The position numbers were made by a program, and so were the translations under genes. Shown piece by piece: positions 38,588-47,682 of a stretch of DNA of 64,000 bases. This DNA comes from Paenibacillus polymyxa (lineage in GTDB: Bacteria > Bacillota > Bacilli > Paenibacillales > Paenibacillaceae), in assembly GCF_018614975.1 (NCBI RefSeq), contig NZ_JAGGNR010000008.1, positions 620,001-684,000 of the forward strand. The letters are read 5' to 3'. The notes beneath the pieces are model-generated. The model saw only the letters and a program-made list of their open reading frames with translations. It had not been told where the DNA came from and did no database searches. Each line of letters starts with the position of its first letter. Positions within the stretch are counted from its first letter, which is position 1.

Positions 38588-39286
38588 TTAAGCGGAAGTT
38601 TCTTCGCCTTGGTTAGCTTCGATTACAGCATCAGCCATTTTACCTGTCAGCAATTTAACAGCGCGGATCGCGTCGTCATTACCCGGGATAACATAATCGA
38701 TCTCATCCGGATCGCAGTTAGTATCAACGATACCAACAATTGGGATACCCAATTTGCGAGCTTCCGCAACAGCGATACGCTCTTTGCGTGGATCGATGAT
38801 GAACAGGGCGCTTGGCAGGCCTTTCATATTTTTAATACCGCCCAAGAATTTCTCCAGACGATCTTTTTCTTTGCGAAGCAAGATTACTTCTTTTTTAGGC
38901 AATACAGCGAATGTACCGTCTTCTTCCCAAGCTTCCAACTGTTTCAAACGATCAATACGTTTTTGAATCGTTTGGAAGTTAGTCAGGGTACCGCCGAGCC
39001 AGCGTTGGTTAATGTAGAATTGACCAGCACGTTCAGCTTCTTCTTTAACAGAATCTTGAGCTTGTTTCTTGGTGCCCACGAAAAGAATTTTACCATTCTC
39101 TCCTGCGATTCCTTTAACGAAATTGTAAGCCTCTTCGACTTTTTTCACCGTTTTTTGCAAATCGATGATGTAAATTCCGTTTCTTTCAGTGAAGATATAA
39201 CGATCCATTTTTGGGTTCCAACGACGAGTCTGGTGACCGAAGTGTACCCCAGCTTCGAGAAGCTGCTTCATGGAGATTACTGCCAT
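38588..39286 (-). CDS. rpsB: 30S ribosomal protein S2
   Basis: 232 residues from ATG 39286, with TAGGAGGTG upstream; the long upstream reading to 39403 is leader. It opens [20 protein letters not shown] and contains [13 protein letters not shown] and [14 protein letters not shown], family landmarks. It has its own promoter after the end of the flagellar operon. Confidence 0.98.
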   Translation of the reverse strand: MAVISMKQLLEAGVHFGHQTRRWNPKMDRYIFTERNGIYIIDLQKTVKKVEEAYNFVKGIAGENGKILFVGTKKQAQDSVKEEAERAGQFYINQRWLGGTLTNFQTIQKRIDRLKQLEAWEEDGTFAVLPKKEVILLRKEKDRLEKFLGGIKNMKGLPSALFIIDPRKERIAVAEARKLGIPIVGIVDTNCDPDEIDYVIPGNDDAIRAVKLLTGKMADAVIEANQGEETSA

Positions 39287-39411
39287 CTTCACACACCTCC
39301 TAATATGGTTTTTATTGTGTCCTCCGCCGGCATCATTTTTCGCCAAGACTCTCCATAAGGAAAGCACCCTCAACAAAATTAGCACATGCGTGTGTTTTAA
39401 CACCGTTATCT

Positions 39412-39440
39412 AATATAGCATAATTGACTGCCCGATGCAA
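39412..39440 (-). promoter_or_regulatory. Sigma-A promoter of rpsB-tsf
   Basis: TTGCAT (39440-39435), 17 nt, TATATT (39417-39412) with an extended TGC before the -10 on the minus strand. The inferred leader is about 118 nt and includes short dyads such as GTGTT/AACAC. Confidence 0.75.
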
Positions 39441-39556
39441 CAGTCTTTGAAGCTAAAATCTACTTTTCGTTTTTTGCTAGCTTCGAATCATTTTAAACTT
39501 GATATGTAACTCAGGCGCTAATTATTATCAAGCTTTGAAAATGCACCGTTTAATAC

Positions 39557-39596
39557 GCAAAAACCGTCCTGTCCGAGCATGCTCAGTTTGACGGTT
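39557..39596 (-). terminator. Terminator of the fla/che operon
   Basis: AACCGTC/GACGGTT (39596-39590 with 39568-39562) encloses a GAGCATGCTC palindrome and is followed by TTTTTG on the minus strand. The stop codon of the last gene lies within the loop region, so this appears to mark the end of the long flagellar/chemotaxis transcription unit. Confidence 0.75.
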
Positions 39597-40209
39597 CTTT
39601 CGTAATTTTTGCGATAATGGATTTGAAACTTTCGCCTTTTTCAAGCGCATAGGTACCCACTTGGATTTTGGTATTGATTCTCTCAGCCTTGCCAGCCTTT
39701 ATGAATGCTTGAGCATCATCTACAATTCCCGCGGTTTTTAGGTTTGCTGCAACGATCGCCAGACTATTTCCTGAACGTACTTTGAATGATACTGTTGCGC
39801 CTTTCGGATTGCTCGGCGCTACAGGTTCTGTTGTCTTCGGCTCAGTTATCTCTTTCTGCTCTTCAACTACATTTGCAGCGGGCTCTTGTGGGTTCTCAGG
39901 CTCTTCAGGTGTCTCCGTAGAGGTTACTGCCTCAGGCGGTGCTGCTGTATTTCCCTGCAACTCACTGCTCTCCTGCTTTTTCTTTGCCACCCACTCTGCT
40001 TCTGTGTATAGTTCCTCTTCAGAACCGACCACCTTCATATCCAGGCTTTTTGCGGCTGTTTCAAGCTGTTCTTTGGTCATATTGGCGGTCTGCTCGGGGT
40101 CCAGGTTACTATCCGACAATGCATTTTGTCCAACTGTAGCCAGTTGAAGCAAAACCGCACCAATAATCATGCCGCTCCCCAAACCAATCCATAAGGATCG
40201 CTTGTCCAT
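39583..40209 (-). CDS. Membrane-anchored protein with MltG/YceG-like C-terminal domain
   Basis: 208 residues: one N-terminal membrane helix (about 5-27), a long acidic, Pro/Glu/Thr-rich linker (about 65-140), and a small C-terminal domain. The latter (VSFKVRSGNSLAIVAANLKTAG region, ending FKSIIAKITK) resembles the LysM-like N-terminal part of endolytic transglycosylase MltG. The catalytic MltG domain is absent, so enzymatic activity is unlikely; peptidoglycan binding is possible. It is the last gene of the fla/che unit, four bases after the SwrB-like gene. Confidence 0.65.
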   Translation of the reverse strand: MDKRSLWIGLGSGMIIGAVLLQLATVGQNALSDSNLDPEQTANMTKEQLETAAKSLDMKVVGSEEELYTEAEWVAKKKQESSELQGNTAAPPEAVTSTETPEEPENPQEPAANVVEEQKEITEPKTTEPVAPSNPKGATVSFKVRSGNSLAIVAANLKTAGIVDDAQAFIKAGKAERINTKIQVGTYALEKGESFKSIIAKITKEPSN

Positions 40210-40212
40210 GAC

Positions 40213-40797
40213 TTAGCTTTCCTCCCGTTCTGCCAGTTGCAGTATTAACTGTACCTCACCACGCTGAATGCCTGTCTTCTTGGATATGGCATCCACCGAC
40301 TTGCCCTCAGCATGTAGATTAAAGAGTTCTGCATATCGATCTTTAATCGATTCACGCCCAGGCAAAGTTTCGACTTTACTGGTCTGTAGGTCTGCTTTTA
40401 ACGCCTGCTGGGCCGCCTCTACTTGTACACTTTTCACGAGCGCTTGTGCTTGCAGACCTTCGGAAGCTTGTCCGGGTATATTACCTGAGTGTGGAACGGG
40501 TGATGCGACAGGTTCGTTCTTTTTGCTCTGTTCCAGCTGATCCAACCGCTGCTGTAATTCCTGAAGTTGCAATTGCATACGTTGATCGGCTGCTGTCGCT
40601 TCTCCCTTCATTTCAGCCACACGTTGAATAAGTGCATCATTATCATTTTCGATCTCGGTCATGTAGTGTTCAAGCGTAGATTCCATCTCCTGCACCAGTT
40701 GATGCCCGGGCTCCTGCGCCTTGTTTTTACGAGGCATAATATAAGCGTAGGCGATGGCGCAGGCCCCTAATATGACAATAATGATCCATGGTGACAA
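40213..40797 (-). CDS. swrB: SwrB-like motility membrane protein
   Basis: 194 residues. One N-terminal helix (about 3-20), a coiled coil (about 32-92, MESTLEHYMTEIENDN onward), a Pro/Ala/Gln linker and a C-terminal helix-turn-helix-like end (GKSVDAISKKTGIQRGEVQL). Architecture and position just before rpsB match B. subtilis SwrB, which promotes flagellar export gate activation, but identity is inferred mainly from synteny. TTG 40797 has GGAGAG upstream. Confidence 0.6.
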   Translation of the reverse strand: MSPWIIIVILGACAIAYAYIMPRKNKAQEPGHQLVQEMESTLEHYMTEIENDNDALIQRVAEMKGEATAADQRMQLQLQELQQRLDQLEQSKKNEPVASPVPHSGNIPGQASEGLQAQALVKSVQVEAAQQALKADLQTSKVETLPGRESIKDRYAELFNLHAEGKSVDAISKKTGIQRGEVQLILQLAEREES

Positions 40798-40862
40798 TTT
40801 GGGTTCTCTCCTTCTGATTCAACCATCGGTGCGCAAGACTGCCTATCCATAACAACCATCTA

Positions 40863-41177
40863 TTATAAAGACAGATCTATGTGTTTTCCTTTGTACGGGT
40901 GCTCTGCAGGTTTGACAGTTTCTTGAGCCTGAGCATTCTCCTGTCCATCGGAACCATTCTGCTGATTCCCATCATGGGTATGACCATCACGCACCGAAGT
41001 CTGTGAAGTTTCGTCCATTGCTTCACTTCGTTGCCTTGCTTCATTTGCTTCTTTCGATGTTTGCTCTGCCAAAAGATTCTGATCTGTAATCGGTCGCTGC
41101 TGGGCTTCACTTTGATAACGTCCCGCTTCACTTGTTCGTGGTACCGCAATCTGCAACTCCACTGCTTTGAAACTCAT
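40863..41177 (-). CDS. Small hydrophilic fla/che operon protein of unknown function
   Basis: 104 residues, no membrane segment. The N-terminus MSFKAVELQIAVPRTSEAG and the C-terminus HPYKGKHIDLSL look conserved in style; the middle is low complexity, rich in Gln, Glu, Ser, Asn. AGGTGAG precedes ATG 41177. It lies between fapA and the SwrB-like gene. I do not recognise a function. Similar short proteins in this operon position exist in other Bacillota, from memory. Confidence 0.6.
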   Translation of the reverse strand: MSFKAVELQIAVPRTSEAGRYQSEAQQRPITDQNLLAEQTSKEANEARQRSEAMDETSQTSVRDGHTHDGNQQNGSDGQENAQAQETVKPAEHPYKGKHIDLSL

Positions 41178-41229
41178 ACGCTCACCTCACGGTTTCGAAT
41201 GGATTTCTTCATGTGCCTGAATGCTGTAC

Positions 41230-42669
41230 TTAAACGTATGGAACCATCGTAATATCACCATCGTGATAATAAAATGAAATTCGACTCACTGGATCTTTAA
41301 TAAATTTCGTGTATCTGCCGATAACTATTTTAGAGCCTCCATAAATTATCTTCAGAATATCAACACGAGCCTTACTTGTATCTTCAAGTGCCTTTTCAAT
41401 TTCAAAGATACGCATTTTCGTTTCTTCACTTATACGAAGAGCAGATTTCTGCGTAGTACTCAGCTTGATTCGCATCGACATCTTATCTGGAGTTAGTTGT
41501 CCAACGGCAGCTAATTGATCCAGCAATGTCAAAGCTTTCTTCGTTTTATCCAAGGAATCCATCTGCTCTCTGACTTCCTTGCGCAAATCATTGAGTTCGT
41601 TACGCAGCTTTGGCAGCACACCAACTTCAATGGAAGTGACCGTGGACATGCTGTTGCCCACAACACGCGCTGAGACGTTCTGACCAGCCTGGATTGAGCC
41701 ACCAACGATAAGACCCTTGGTGCCCGCACAGATGACACCGTGGCCAGCACGAATATTGGAATGCATAATACTTTGGGAAACCAGAACATCTTCACCGGCA
41801 TCCACGTTGCCTTCTTGAATGAAAGTACATTTAACATTATGGCCTGCTTGTACCAGTCCTTTGTTATAACCAATAATACCACCGGTAATTTCGATTGAGC
41901 CGCCTGCTTCCAGTTCAGCTCCTTCGACACCTCCGACGACACGAATGTCACCTGCTGCTTTTACTTTAAATCCGGTAAGTACATTGCCTCGTATGACAAC
42001 TGTGCCTACAAAGTCGATATTTCCTTTATTGTAGTCAACGTCACCATTGACTTCATAAACCGGAAACACATTCAGTTTGTTACCGTCCGTTTTGGTAACC
42101 AGCCCATCCAGTGCAGCATACATCGCAGAACCATCCGGGTTAATCACAACGTTTTTCCCAACTTTAAACCGAGCTTCTTTTCCCGGACGATAAGGAATTT
42201 CTTCACCCGTTACTGCCCTGCCCGGTATGCCCTCGCAAGGAGCAATCCGCTGTGCAATGATCTGACCACTACGGACATTGTTTAACCGGGTCACTTCTTT
42301 GTAATCGACAGTTCCATCTTCTGATTCCAGTGGTCGTCGTTCATTCGTATCGTCCATTCCAACCAGAACCTTGATGAAGCCATCTGTTCCTTGAATGGGA
42401 GCCACACCTTCTGCAATCTTGTATTTATCTTTTAAATAGGTTTCAGGGTTGCTCACAAAAAGTAATAATGCCTCTCGCGATACACCTTGTTTGATGCCCT
42501 TGTTCGCCACAAATTGTTCAAGTTCATCGATCGTGCAGGCAAAGCCTTCTTCCTCTTTGGAAAATTCAAGGTAGGCTGTGCATTTGTCGTCCGATAAAAC
42601 AATGTTTAAACATTGTTCCAAAGCAGTCCGCTGTGTCACTGCAATTCTTCCCCCTTTTAGACTTTCCAC
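41230..42669 (-). CDS. fapA: Flagellar assembly protein A (FapA, DUF342)
   Basis: 479 residues. A regulatory-like N-terminal part is followed by a right-handed repeat region (about 200-330) with many short beta turns such as GTVVIRGNVLTGFKVKAAG and a C-terminal coiled coil (about 340-430). This is the FapA/DUF342 architecture. FapA in Vibrio links flagellar assembly to polar localisation; its role in Bacillota is not established. GTG 42669 (GGAG 8 nt upstream) is used; GTG 42639, after AAAGGGGG, is an alternative. Confidence 0.85.
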   Translation of the reverse strand: MESLKGGRIAVTQRTALEQCLNIVLSDDKCTAYLEFSKEEEGFACTIDELEQFVANKGIKQGVSREALLLFVSNPETYLKDKYKIAEGVAPIQGTDGFIKVLVGMDDTNERRPLESEDGTVDYKEVTRLNNVRSGQIIAQRIAPCEGIPGRAVTGEEIPYRPGKEARFKVGKNVVINPDGSAMYAALDGLVTKTDGNKLNVFPVYEVNGDVDYNKGNIDFVGTVVIRGNVLTGFKVKAAGDIRVVGGVEGAELEAGGSIEITGGIIGYNKGLVQAGHNVKCTFIQEGNVDAGEDVLVSQSIMHSNIRAGHGVICAGTKGLIVGGSIQAGQNVSARVVGNSMSTVTSIEVGVLPKLRNELNDLRKEVREQMDSLDKTKKALTLLDQLAAVGQLTPDKMSMRIKLSTTQKSALRISEETKMRIFEIEKALEDTSKARVDILKIIYGGSKIVIGRYTKFIKDPVSRISFYYHDGDITMVPYV

Positions 42670-42701
42670 TCCCCAAACTCCAATGATATTACTTCTCTCT
42701 A

Positions 42702-43490
42702 TTAATCTTTACGCATCAACAAATCTTTCTGTTTGTCCAACGTGCCGCGTAATCGCAATATTGCCTTGGAATGTAACTGGGATATACGAGACGGAGAAAG
42801 AGACATAACCTCAGCAATTTCACTAAGAGAAAGATCTTCGTAATACAAGAGTGAAACAACCGTTCTCTCTTTTACCGTCAACTTGTCAAGCCCTTGCACC
42901 AAGGCTTCCTTCAAATAAAACTCATTCACTTTATAATCTGGATTTTTGGCTTTCTCATCCACCATCAAAGACAGACGAGTCTCAGACTCTTCTTCACGAA
43001 TGGGGTCCTCCAGCGAGCAAAGTGACATGACTGCCACTTCCTGAAGCATATGTTGAAAATCTTTAGTGGACACGTCCAGATACTCGCTCATTTCCTCATC
43101 ACTAACAGACCTGAGATAACTTTGTTCCAGCTGTTGGTAGGCGTCTTCGATTCGCTTGGCCTTCTCCCGCACAGAACGCGGAACCCAATCACCTTGACGC
43201 AGACCGTCAAGAATGGCTCCGCGGACCCTCCATGATGCATAAGTTTCAAATTGCAGACCACGTTCATAGTCGAACTTCTCCAATGCATCAATTAACCCCA
43301 TAACGCCATTACTCTCCAAGTCATCCTTGGGAACATTTTTGGGCAAGCCAACAGCCAGTCGACCGGATACATAATTTACAATGTGAAGATACTTTTCAAT
43401 CAACGTTTTCTTGGCTTCAAGATCTCCATGTTCTTTCCACTTTTCCCACAGATCAGAATGGTTCAAATGTGAAGCTTTACGCTCGTTCAA
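42702..43490 (-). CDS. sigD: RNA polymerase sigma factor for motility (SigD/FliA/WhiG family)
   Basis: 262 residues. Region 2 has LVYYVSGRL-like KYLHIVNYVSGRLAVGLP and FETYASWRVRGAILDGLR; region 4 ends with the helix-turn-helix LSLSEIAEVMSLSPSRISQLH. It directs transcription of late flagellar genes (flagellin, motility, chemoreceptors). TTG 43490 with GGAGG 10 nt upstream. It lies near the end of the fla/che operon as in B. subtilis. Confidence 0.97.
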   Translation of the reverse strand: MNERKASHLNHSDLWEKWKEHGDLEAKKTLIEKYLHIVNYVSGRLAVGLPKNVPKDDLESNGVMGLIDALEKFDYERGLQFETYASWRVRGAILDGLRQGDWVPRSVREKAKRIEDAYQQLEQSYLRSVSDEEMSEYLDVSTKDFQHMLQEVAVMSLCSLEDPIREEESETRLSLMVDEKAKNPDYKVNEFYLKEALVQGLDKLTVKERTVVSLLYYEDLSLSEIAEVMSLSPSRISQLHSKAILRLRGTLDKQKDLLMRKD

Positions 43491-43505
43491 TTGCTTTCAC
43501 CCTCC

Positions 43506-43949
43506 TTATTTGTCTGTCAGGTGACGAACGGCCTGCGCCAATTCCTCCGGATCCTTGGTCCGGACAAGTTTAGGCGGATCCAAAGGGGCGAATCCCGTTG
43601 GAGCTTTCGTCTCAGATGGCGGAAGATCGTCCCCAGATGAAGCGTTCTGTCCACTCTTGAGCAAATCATTCAGCTCTTGTCCATCGTCTTCGATTTTAAT
43701 GTCCACCTGTGAACCTCTTTGATCTTGAGCACTTGGTGAATCATAACCATACCCACTTCCCTCGATCTGAGGGTTCAGCAGCAATCCCAATCCCCAGCGT
43801 AAACCATAGGCTAGGACAAACCAGGCTACGAATCCGATCAATCCGCGAATTAAACTGGTCATTAGCACATTGCTGCTGTATGCTACAAAAAAAGTAAGAA
43901 TAAACCCAACGATGCCTGCTCCAAGATTAATGCGGTAGTTTCCTATCAT
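43506..43949 (-). CDS. Membrane protein of unknown function between cheD and sigD
   Basis: 147 residues. Two N-terminal membrane helices (about 9-26 and 33-58) are followed by a soluble, acidic, Pro-rich tail ending LAQAVRHLTDK. The gene starts 4 nt after cheD, so it is co-translated with the chemotaxis genes. B. subtilis lacks it at this point. I do not recognise a family with known function. Confidence 0.65.
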   Translation of the reverse strand: MIGNYRINLGAGIVGFILTFFVAYSSNVLMTSLIRGLIGFVAWFVLAYGLRWGLGLLLNPQIEGSGYGYDSPSAQDQRGSQVDIKIEDDGQELNDLLKSGQNASSGDDLPPSETKAPTGFAPLDPPKLVRTKDPEELAQAVRHLTDK

Positions 43950-43953
43950 AGTC

Positions 43954-44451
43954 TTATAGTTCCTTTACACCCATTTGGACACTTCGAATAGTCAAAAGCC
44001 CAGTTTCACAATCCATCTCAATCGTTCGTCCATAATTCCCACCCGTATCTTCTGCTAGAAGAGGGATGTTGAGTTTTTGAAGCCACTCTCGACAAGAATC
44101 TGCATTTCGTGGTCCAATGCGCATGGTATCTCCAGCGCCAGCAAAGGCAAACATCTGAGAGCCTCCGGCCATTTTAGACACAATACGTGAGTGAGAAGCG
44201 CCTAGTTTTATCATCTTTTCCAAAAGCTCAGGCAACGCCGTATCCGCATATTTCGCAGTGTTCAGTTTCCCTTCACGGGCGATCTCTGAAGTAGGAAGCA
44301 TGACATGCGCCATTCCAGCCAGCTTCAAATGTGGGTCATACATTGTTAATCCCACACACGAACCCAAGCCAGTCGTACGGATTACACCAGGAAGATGAGC
44401 GATGTTTAAATCCGCCATACCGACTTTAACGACGCTTTTGTCCTCAATCAT
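43954..44451 (-). CDS. cheD: Chemoreceptor glutamine deamidase CheD
   Basis: 165 residues. The catalytic Cys and His are visible: C32 in GLGSCVGLTMYDP and H49 in GMAHVMLP. It deamidates receptor glutamines and cooperates with CheC in adaptation. Its ATG overlaps the cheC stop by 8 nt, a conserved cheC-cheD pairing. Confidence 0.96.
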   Translation of the reverse strand: MIEDKSVVKVGMADLNIAHLPGVIRTTGLGSCVGLTMYDPHLKLAGMAHVMLPTSEIAREGKLNTAKYADTALPELLEKMIKLGASHSRIVSKMAGGSQMFAFAGAGDTMRIGPRNADSCREWLQKLNIPLLAEDTGGNYGRTIEMDCETGLLTIRSVQMGVKEL

Positions 44452-45070
44452 GGCTCAGTGGCACCCCTAGCGATTCAAATATCTTTGCAAAGGATGGTGG
44501 ATCCGGAATGAGGAAAAACTGACCCTCAACTTGATCTTCACCTTCAAAGAAAGATGTGTCAATCAACAATGCAGCGTCACCCATCTCGCCAAATTGCAGC
44601 AAGCCATAACTTAGAATGGCACCCGCCATGTCGATGGCAAGTCCAGGAACAGTTGGATACATAGACAACTTCGTGAAATCTGCCAAAGAAGAAAGGTAGG
44701 ATCCAGCCAAAATATTTCCAATCTCGGAAAGCGCTGATTGTTCCATATCTGTAAAAGCGAGTCCTTCTTTCAGTTCAAACCCGGCAAGTCTATTCAACAA
44801 CATTTTAGCAGCCTCTGGTGTCATCATAAAGAAAAGATTTCCCGGTGCTTCGCCTTCTACACGAAGAAACACGGTAACCACGATGCGTTCATCTCCGCCC
44901 ACTTTTTCGGCAACTTCTTCAAAAGGGAGCATTTGTACTGTAGGTACACCCATGTCAATCGGTCTGTTGAGGAGTTGAGACAACGCCGTTGCGGCGTTGC
45001 CTGCTCCAATGTTACCGACCTCTTTGAGCACATCCATCTGGAATACCTCAAATCGGTTGAACATCTCCAC
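44444..45070 (-). CDS. cheC: CheY-P phosphatase CheC
   Basis: 208 residues from GTG 45070, which has GAGGG 8 nt upstream; ATG 45064 would leave no spacing. Two phosphatase-type motifs are present: KEVGNIGAGNAATALS (E17, N20) and SEIGNILAGSYLSSLA. It dephosphorylates CheY-P and binds CheD. It starts 4 nt after cheW. Confidence 0.95.
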   Translation of the reverse strand: MEMFNRFEVFQMDVLKEVGNIGAGNAATALSQLLNRPIDMGVPTVQMLPFEEVAEKVGGDERIVVTVFLRVEGEAPGNLFFMMTPEAAKMLLNRLAGFELKEGLAFTDMEQSALSEIGNILAGSYLSSLADFTKLSMYPTVPGLAIDMAGAILSYGLLQFGEMGDAALLIDTSFFEGEDQVEGQFFLIPDPPSFAKIFESLGVPLSHD

Positions 45071-45074
45071 GGTA

Positions 45075-45536
45075 CTAGCCCTCAACACTTTCCAGCTGTA
45101 CAATCTCGCTTTTATTTAATACTTCGTTTAGGTTGAGCATAATCAACAAGCGTGAATCCTCCAATTTAGCAACACCTCGCAGGTATCTCGCTTTGACGCC
45201 GCCAACCACTTCTGGCGGGCTATCGATCGCACTGCTCTTGATGTCAATAACATCATTAGCAGAATCTACAATAAAGCCAACTTGCATGTCGTCTACACCT
45301 ACGATAACAATACGAGTCTGATCCGTGTATTCCGTTTCCGGAAGGGAGAAACGACCGCGCAGATCAATGACTGGAATTACAACACCGCGTAGATTAATAA
45401 CTCCTTTTACAAAGGAAAGTGTCTTGGGAACACGGGTAATTGGCATCATGCGCTCAATCGTCTGAACCTTGTCTACCTCAATACCATACTCTTCGGAACC
45501 CAATTTAAAGACGATGACTTTCAACTCTTCTTCCAT
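45075..45536 (-). CDS. cheW: Chemotaxis adaptor CheW
   Basis: 153 residues, a single CheW-like SH3-type domain with VFKLGSEEYGIEVDKVQTIERM and GVINLRGVVIPVIDLR. It couples receptors to the CheA kinase. GGGAGG precedes ATG 45536. It is between cheA and cheC. Confidence 0.97.
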   Translation of the reverse strand: MEEELKVIVFKLGSEEYGIEVDKVQTIERMMPITRVPKTLSFVKGVINLRGVVIPVIDLRGRFSLPETEYTDQTRIVIVGVDDMQVGFIVDSANDVIDIKSSAIDSPPEVVGGVKARYLRGVAKLEDSRLLIMLNLNEVLNKSEIVQLESVEG

Positions 45537-45577
45537 GTAAAAAACCTCCCTATTAAATGTAAGACTTTGCTCTATGC

Positions 45578-47650
45578 TTATTTAATAAATGCATTAGGAT
45601 CAAGAATCAGGGCTACTTGTCCATCTCCGAGAATGGTTGCTCCAGAGATTCCTTCAATAGCAGGAAGATAGGTTCCCATTGATTTGAGAACAATCTCACT
45701 TTGTCCAATAAATTCTTCAACAGCTACGGCTGCAAGACGGTCGCCTTTGCGAATCACGACAATTTCTGTTTCCTGCTCCTCAGCGTCATTGAAATCCGGT
45801 ACGGAGAAAACTTCGCTTAAGGACAAGTAAGGAATCAGTGACTCACGGAACGTGATCATTTTATTGCCGTGAATATTACGAACTTGCTCACGTTGTACAA
45901 TGGCCGTCTCTACAATGGAAGATAACGGAACAGCATATTTCTCTGAACCAAGTCGTACAAGCATTGCAGCAATAATGGATAGAGTCAACGGAAGCTGAAC
46001 AGAGAAGTTTGTGCCTTTGCCTGGAGTTGAATGAATCGTTACATTACCGCCAAGCGAAGTGATCTTCGATTTTACTACATCCAAGCCAACGCCCCGGCCA
46101 GAGATATCCGAGATAATATCAGCAGTACTAAAACCAGGTGCGAACAACAGTTGATTCACTTCATCGTCACTCATCTTGGCACCTTGTTCTTCGGTTACAA
46201 CACCACGTTTGATCGCGGTTTTCAAAAGCTTGTCGCGGTAGATACCTTTACCATCATCTTCAATCTCGATAAATACGTGATTTCCACTGTGGAAGGCACG
46301 AAGGTTTACTATACCCATCTCTGGTTTACCTGCAGCTACACGCTCTGTAATGGATTCCACACCATGGTCAACCGCGTTACGCAGTAAATGCACAAGCGGA
46401 TCACCAATCTCATCAATTACCGTACGATCCAGTTCCGTCTCAGCACCTGTAATCACCAGATCGATTTTTTTATCAAGTGTCTTAGCCAGATCACGGATCA
46501 TGCGCGGGAATCGATTAAATACGGTATCTACCGGAACCATACGCAATTTCAGTACAATATTTTGCAGATCTGTGCTAACTCGACTTAGATGAGCTACTGT
46601 ATCGGATAAATCATTGTTGCCTGTCTCAGTGGCCAGTTGCTCCAGACGTGAACGGTCGATCAATAATTCACTGAACAGGTTCATCAATACGTCGAGACGT
46701 TCAATATCCACACGAATGGTACGCGAAGGTGCAGCAGCTTGCTTCGGTGCAGCTGTTTTAGCTGGTGCCGTTGTGGCTTCTTCTTTGGGTACAGAATTCT
46801 TATCCGGCGAAGCAACCTCAGCTACAGCTGTTGGTGCAGGTGGTGCTTCAACTGTAGCTGCTACCTGATTGGCCATCTGCTGAAGAGTCTCCTGATCCAG
46901 TTGAATGAGCTTCGCACTTTCAATTTCAGAGATACTCATGATGCCTTCTTCCAGTTCGTGCGCCTCTTTAGTTGTTATGTAATACAACGAGAAACTGCGC
47001 TCAAACTTCTCCTGCTCAATATCCTGAACGGATGGGTAAGCCTTAACGACTTCACCTGAACGTTCCAGCATATCAAAGACCATATAAGCCCGTACACCTT
47101 TTAACTGGCTATGCTCGCTAACAAGCACATCCACGTAGAACACACGATGACCTTCGGCGATCGACTGATCCAGCACTGAATATTGGTATTCATCCAGCTC
47201 CACAGCCGAAGAGATTGAAGCGTTAGCCGGCTTGTTTGTTTCTGTAGCAGGTCCATTTCCGTTTGTCATTTCACCATTTTCAATGGCTTGAAGTGAAGCT
47301 ACGATTGACGACACATCTGCTTTACCTTGTCCACCTTCGGTAATATCCTGAACCATGGTTTCCAAAGCGTCCAGACTCTTGAACATGGTATCAAAAATGA
47401 AGTCCTGCATTTTCAACTTCTCATTACGAACCAGATCCAACACATTTTCCATTTTATGTGTCAGTGATGCCAAATCTTCAAAGCCCATAGTTGCTGCCAT
47501 ACCCTTCAAGGTATGAGCGGAGCGGAATATAACCTGAACTATGCCCAGGTCTTCCGGATTGCCTTCAAGTTGAAGCATGTTTTCGTTAAGCGATTGCAGA
47601 TGATCATTAGACTCATCAATAAACATGGATAAATATTGGTTCATGTCCAT
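45578..47650 (-). CDS. cheA: Chemotaxis histidine kinase CheA
   Basis: 690 residues. P1 Hpt domain with phosphorylated H46 in FRSAHTLKGMAATMG; a P2-like CheY-binding region (about 165-255); an Ala/Pro linker; P3 dimerisation; P4 kinase with HLLRNAVDHGVE and GRGVGLDVV; and P5 CheW-like domain. It phosphorylates CheY and CheB. GGAGGTG precedes ATG 47650. Confidence 0.98.
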   Translation of the reverse strand: MDMNQYLSMFIDESNDHLQSLNENMLQLEGNPEDLGIVQVIFRSAHTLKGMAATMGFEDLASLTHKMENVLDLVRNEKLKMQDFIFDTMFKSLDALETMVQDITEGGQGKADVSSIVASLQAIENGEMTNGNGPATETNKPANASISSAVELDEYQYSVLDQSIAEGHRVFYVDVLVSEHSQLKGVRAYMVFDMLERSGEVVKAYPSVQDIEQEKFERSFSLYYITTKEAHELEEGIMSISEIESAKLIQLDQETLQQMANQVAATVEAPPAPTAVAEVASPDKNSVPKEEATTAPAKTAAPKQAAAPSRTIRVDIERLDVLMNLFSELLIDRSRLEQLATETGNNDLSDTVAHLSRVSTDLQNIVLKLRMVPVDTVFNRFPRMIRDLAKTLDKKIDLVITGAETELDRTVIDEIGDPLVHLLRNAVDHGVESITERVAAGKPEMGIVNLRAFHSGNHVFIEIEDDGKGIYRDKLLKTAIKRGVVTEEQGAKMSDDEVNQLLFAPGFSTADIISDISGRGVGLDVVKSKITSLGGNVTIHSTPGKGTNFSVQLPLTLSIIAAMLVRLGSEKYAVPLSSIVETAIVQREQVRNIHGNKMITFRESLIPYLSLSEVFSVPDFNDAEEQETEIVVIRKGDRLAAVAVEEFIGQSEIVLKSMGTYLPAIEGISGATILGDGQVALILDPNAFIK

Positions 47651-47682
47651 TGTGAGGCACCTCCTCCGTGAGTTACACTCCG

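Noticed and set aside
38498..39358. 286-codon plus-strand ORF opposite rpsB
   Set aside because: Shadow of rpsB with Phe/Gln-rich composition and no recognisable domain.
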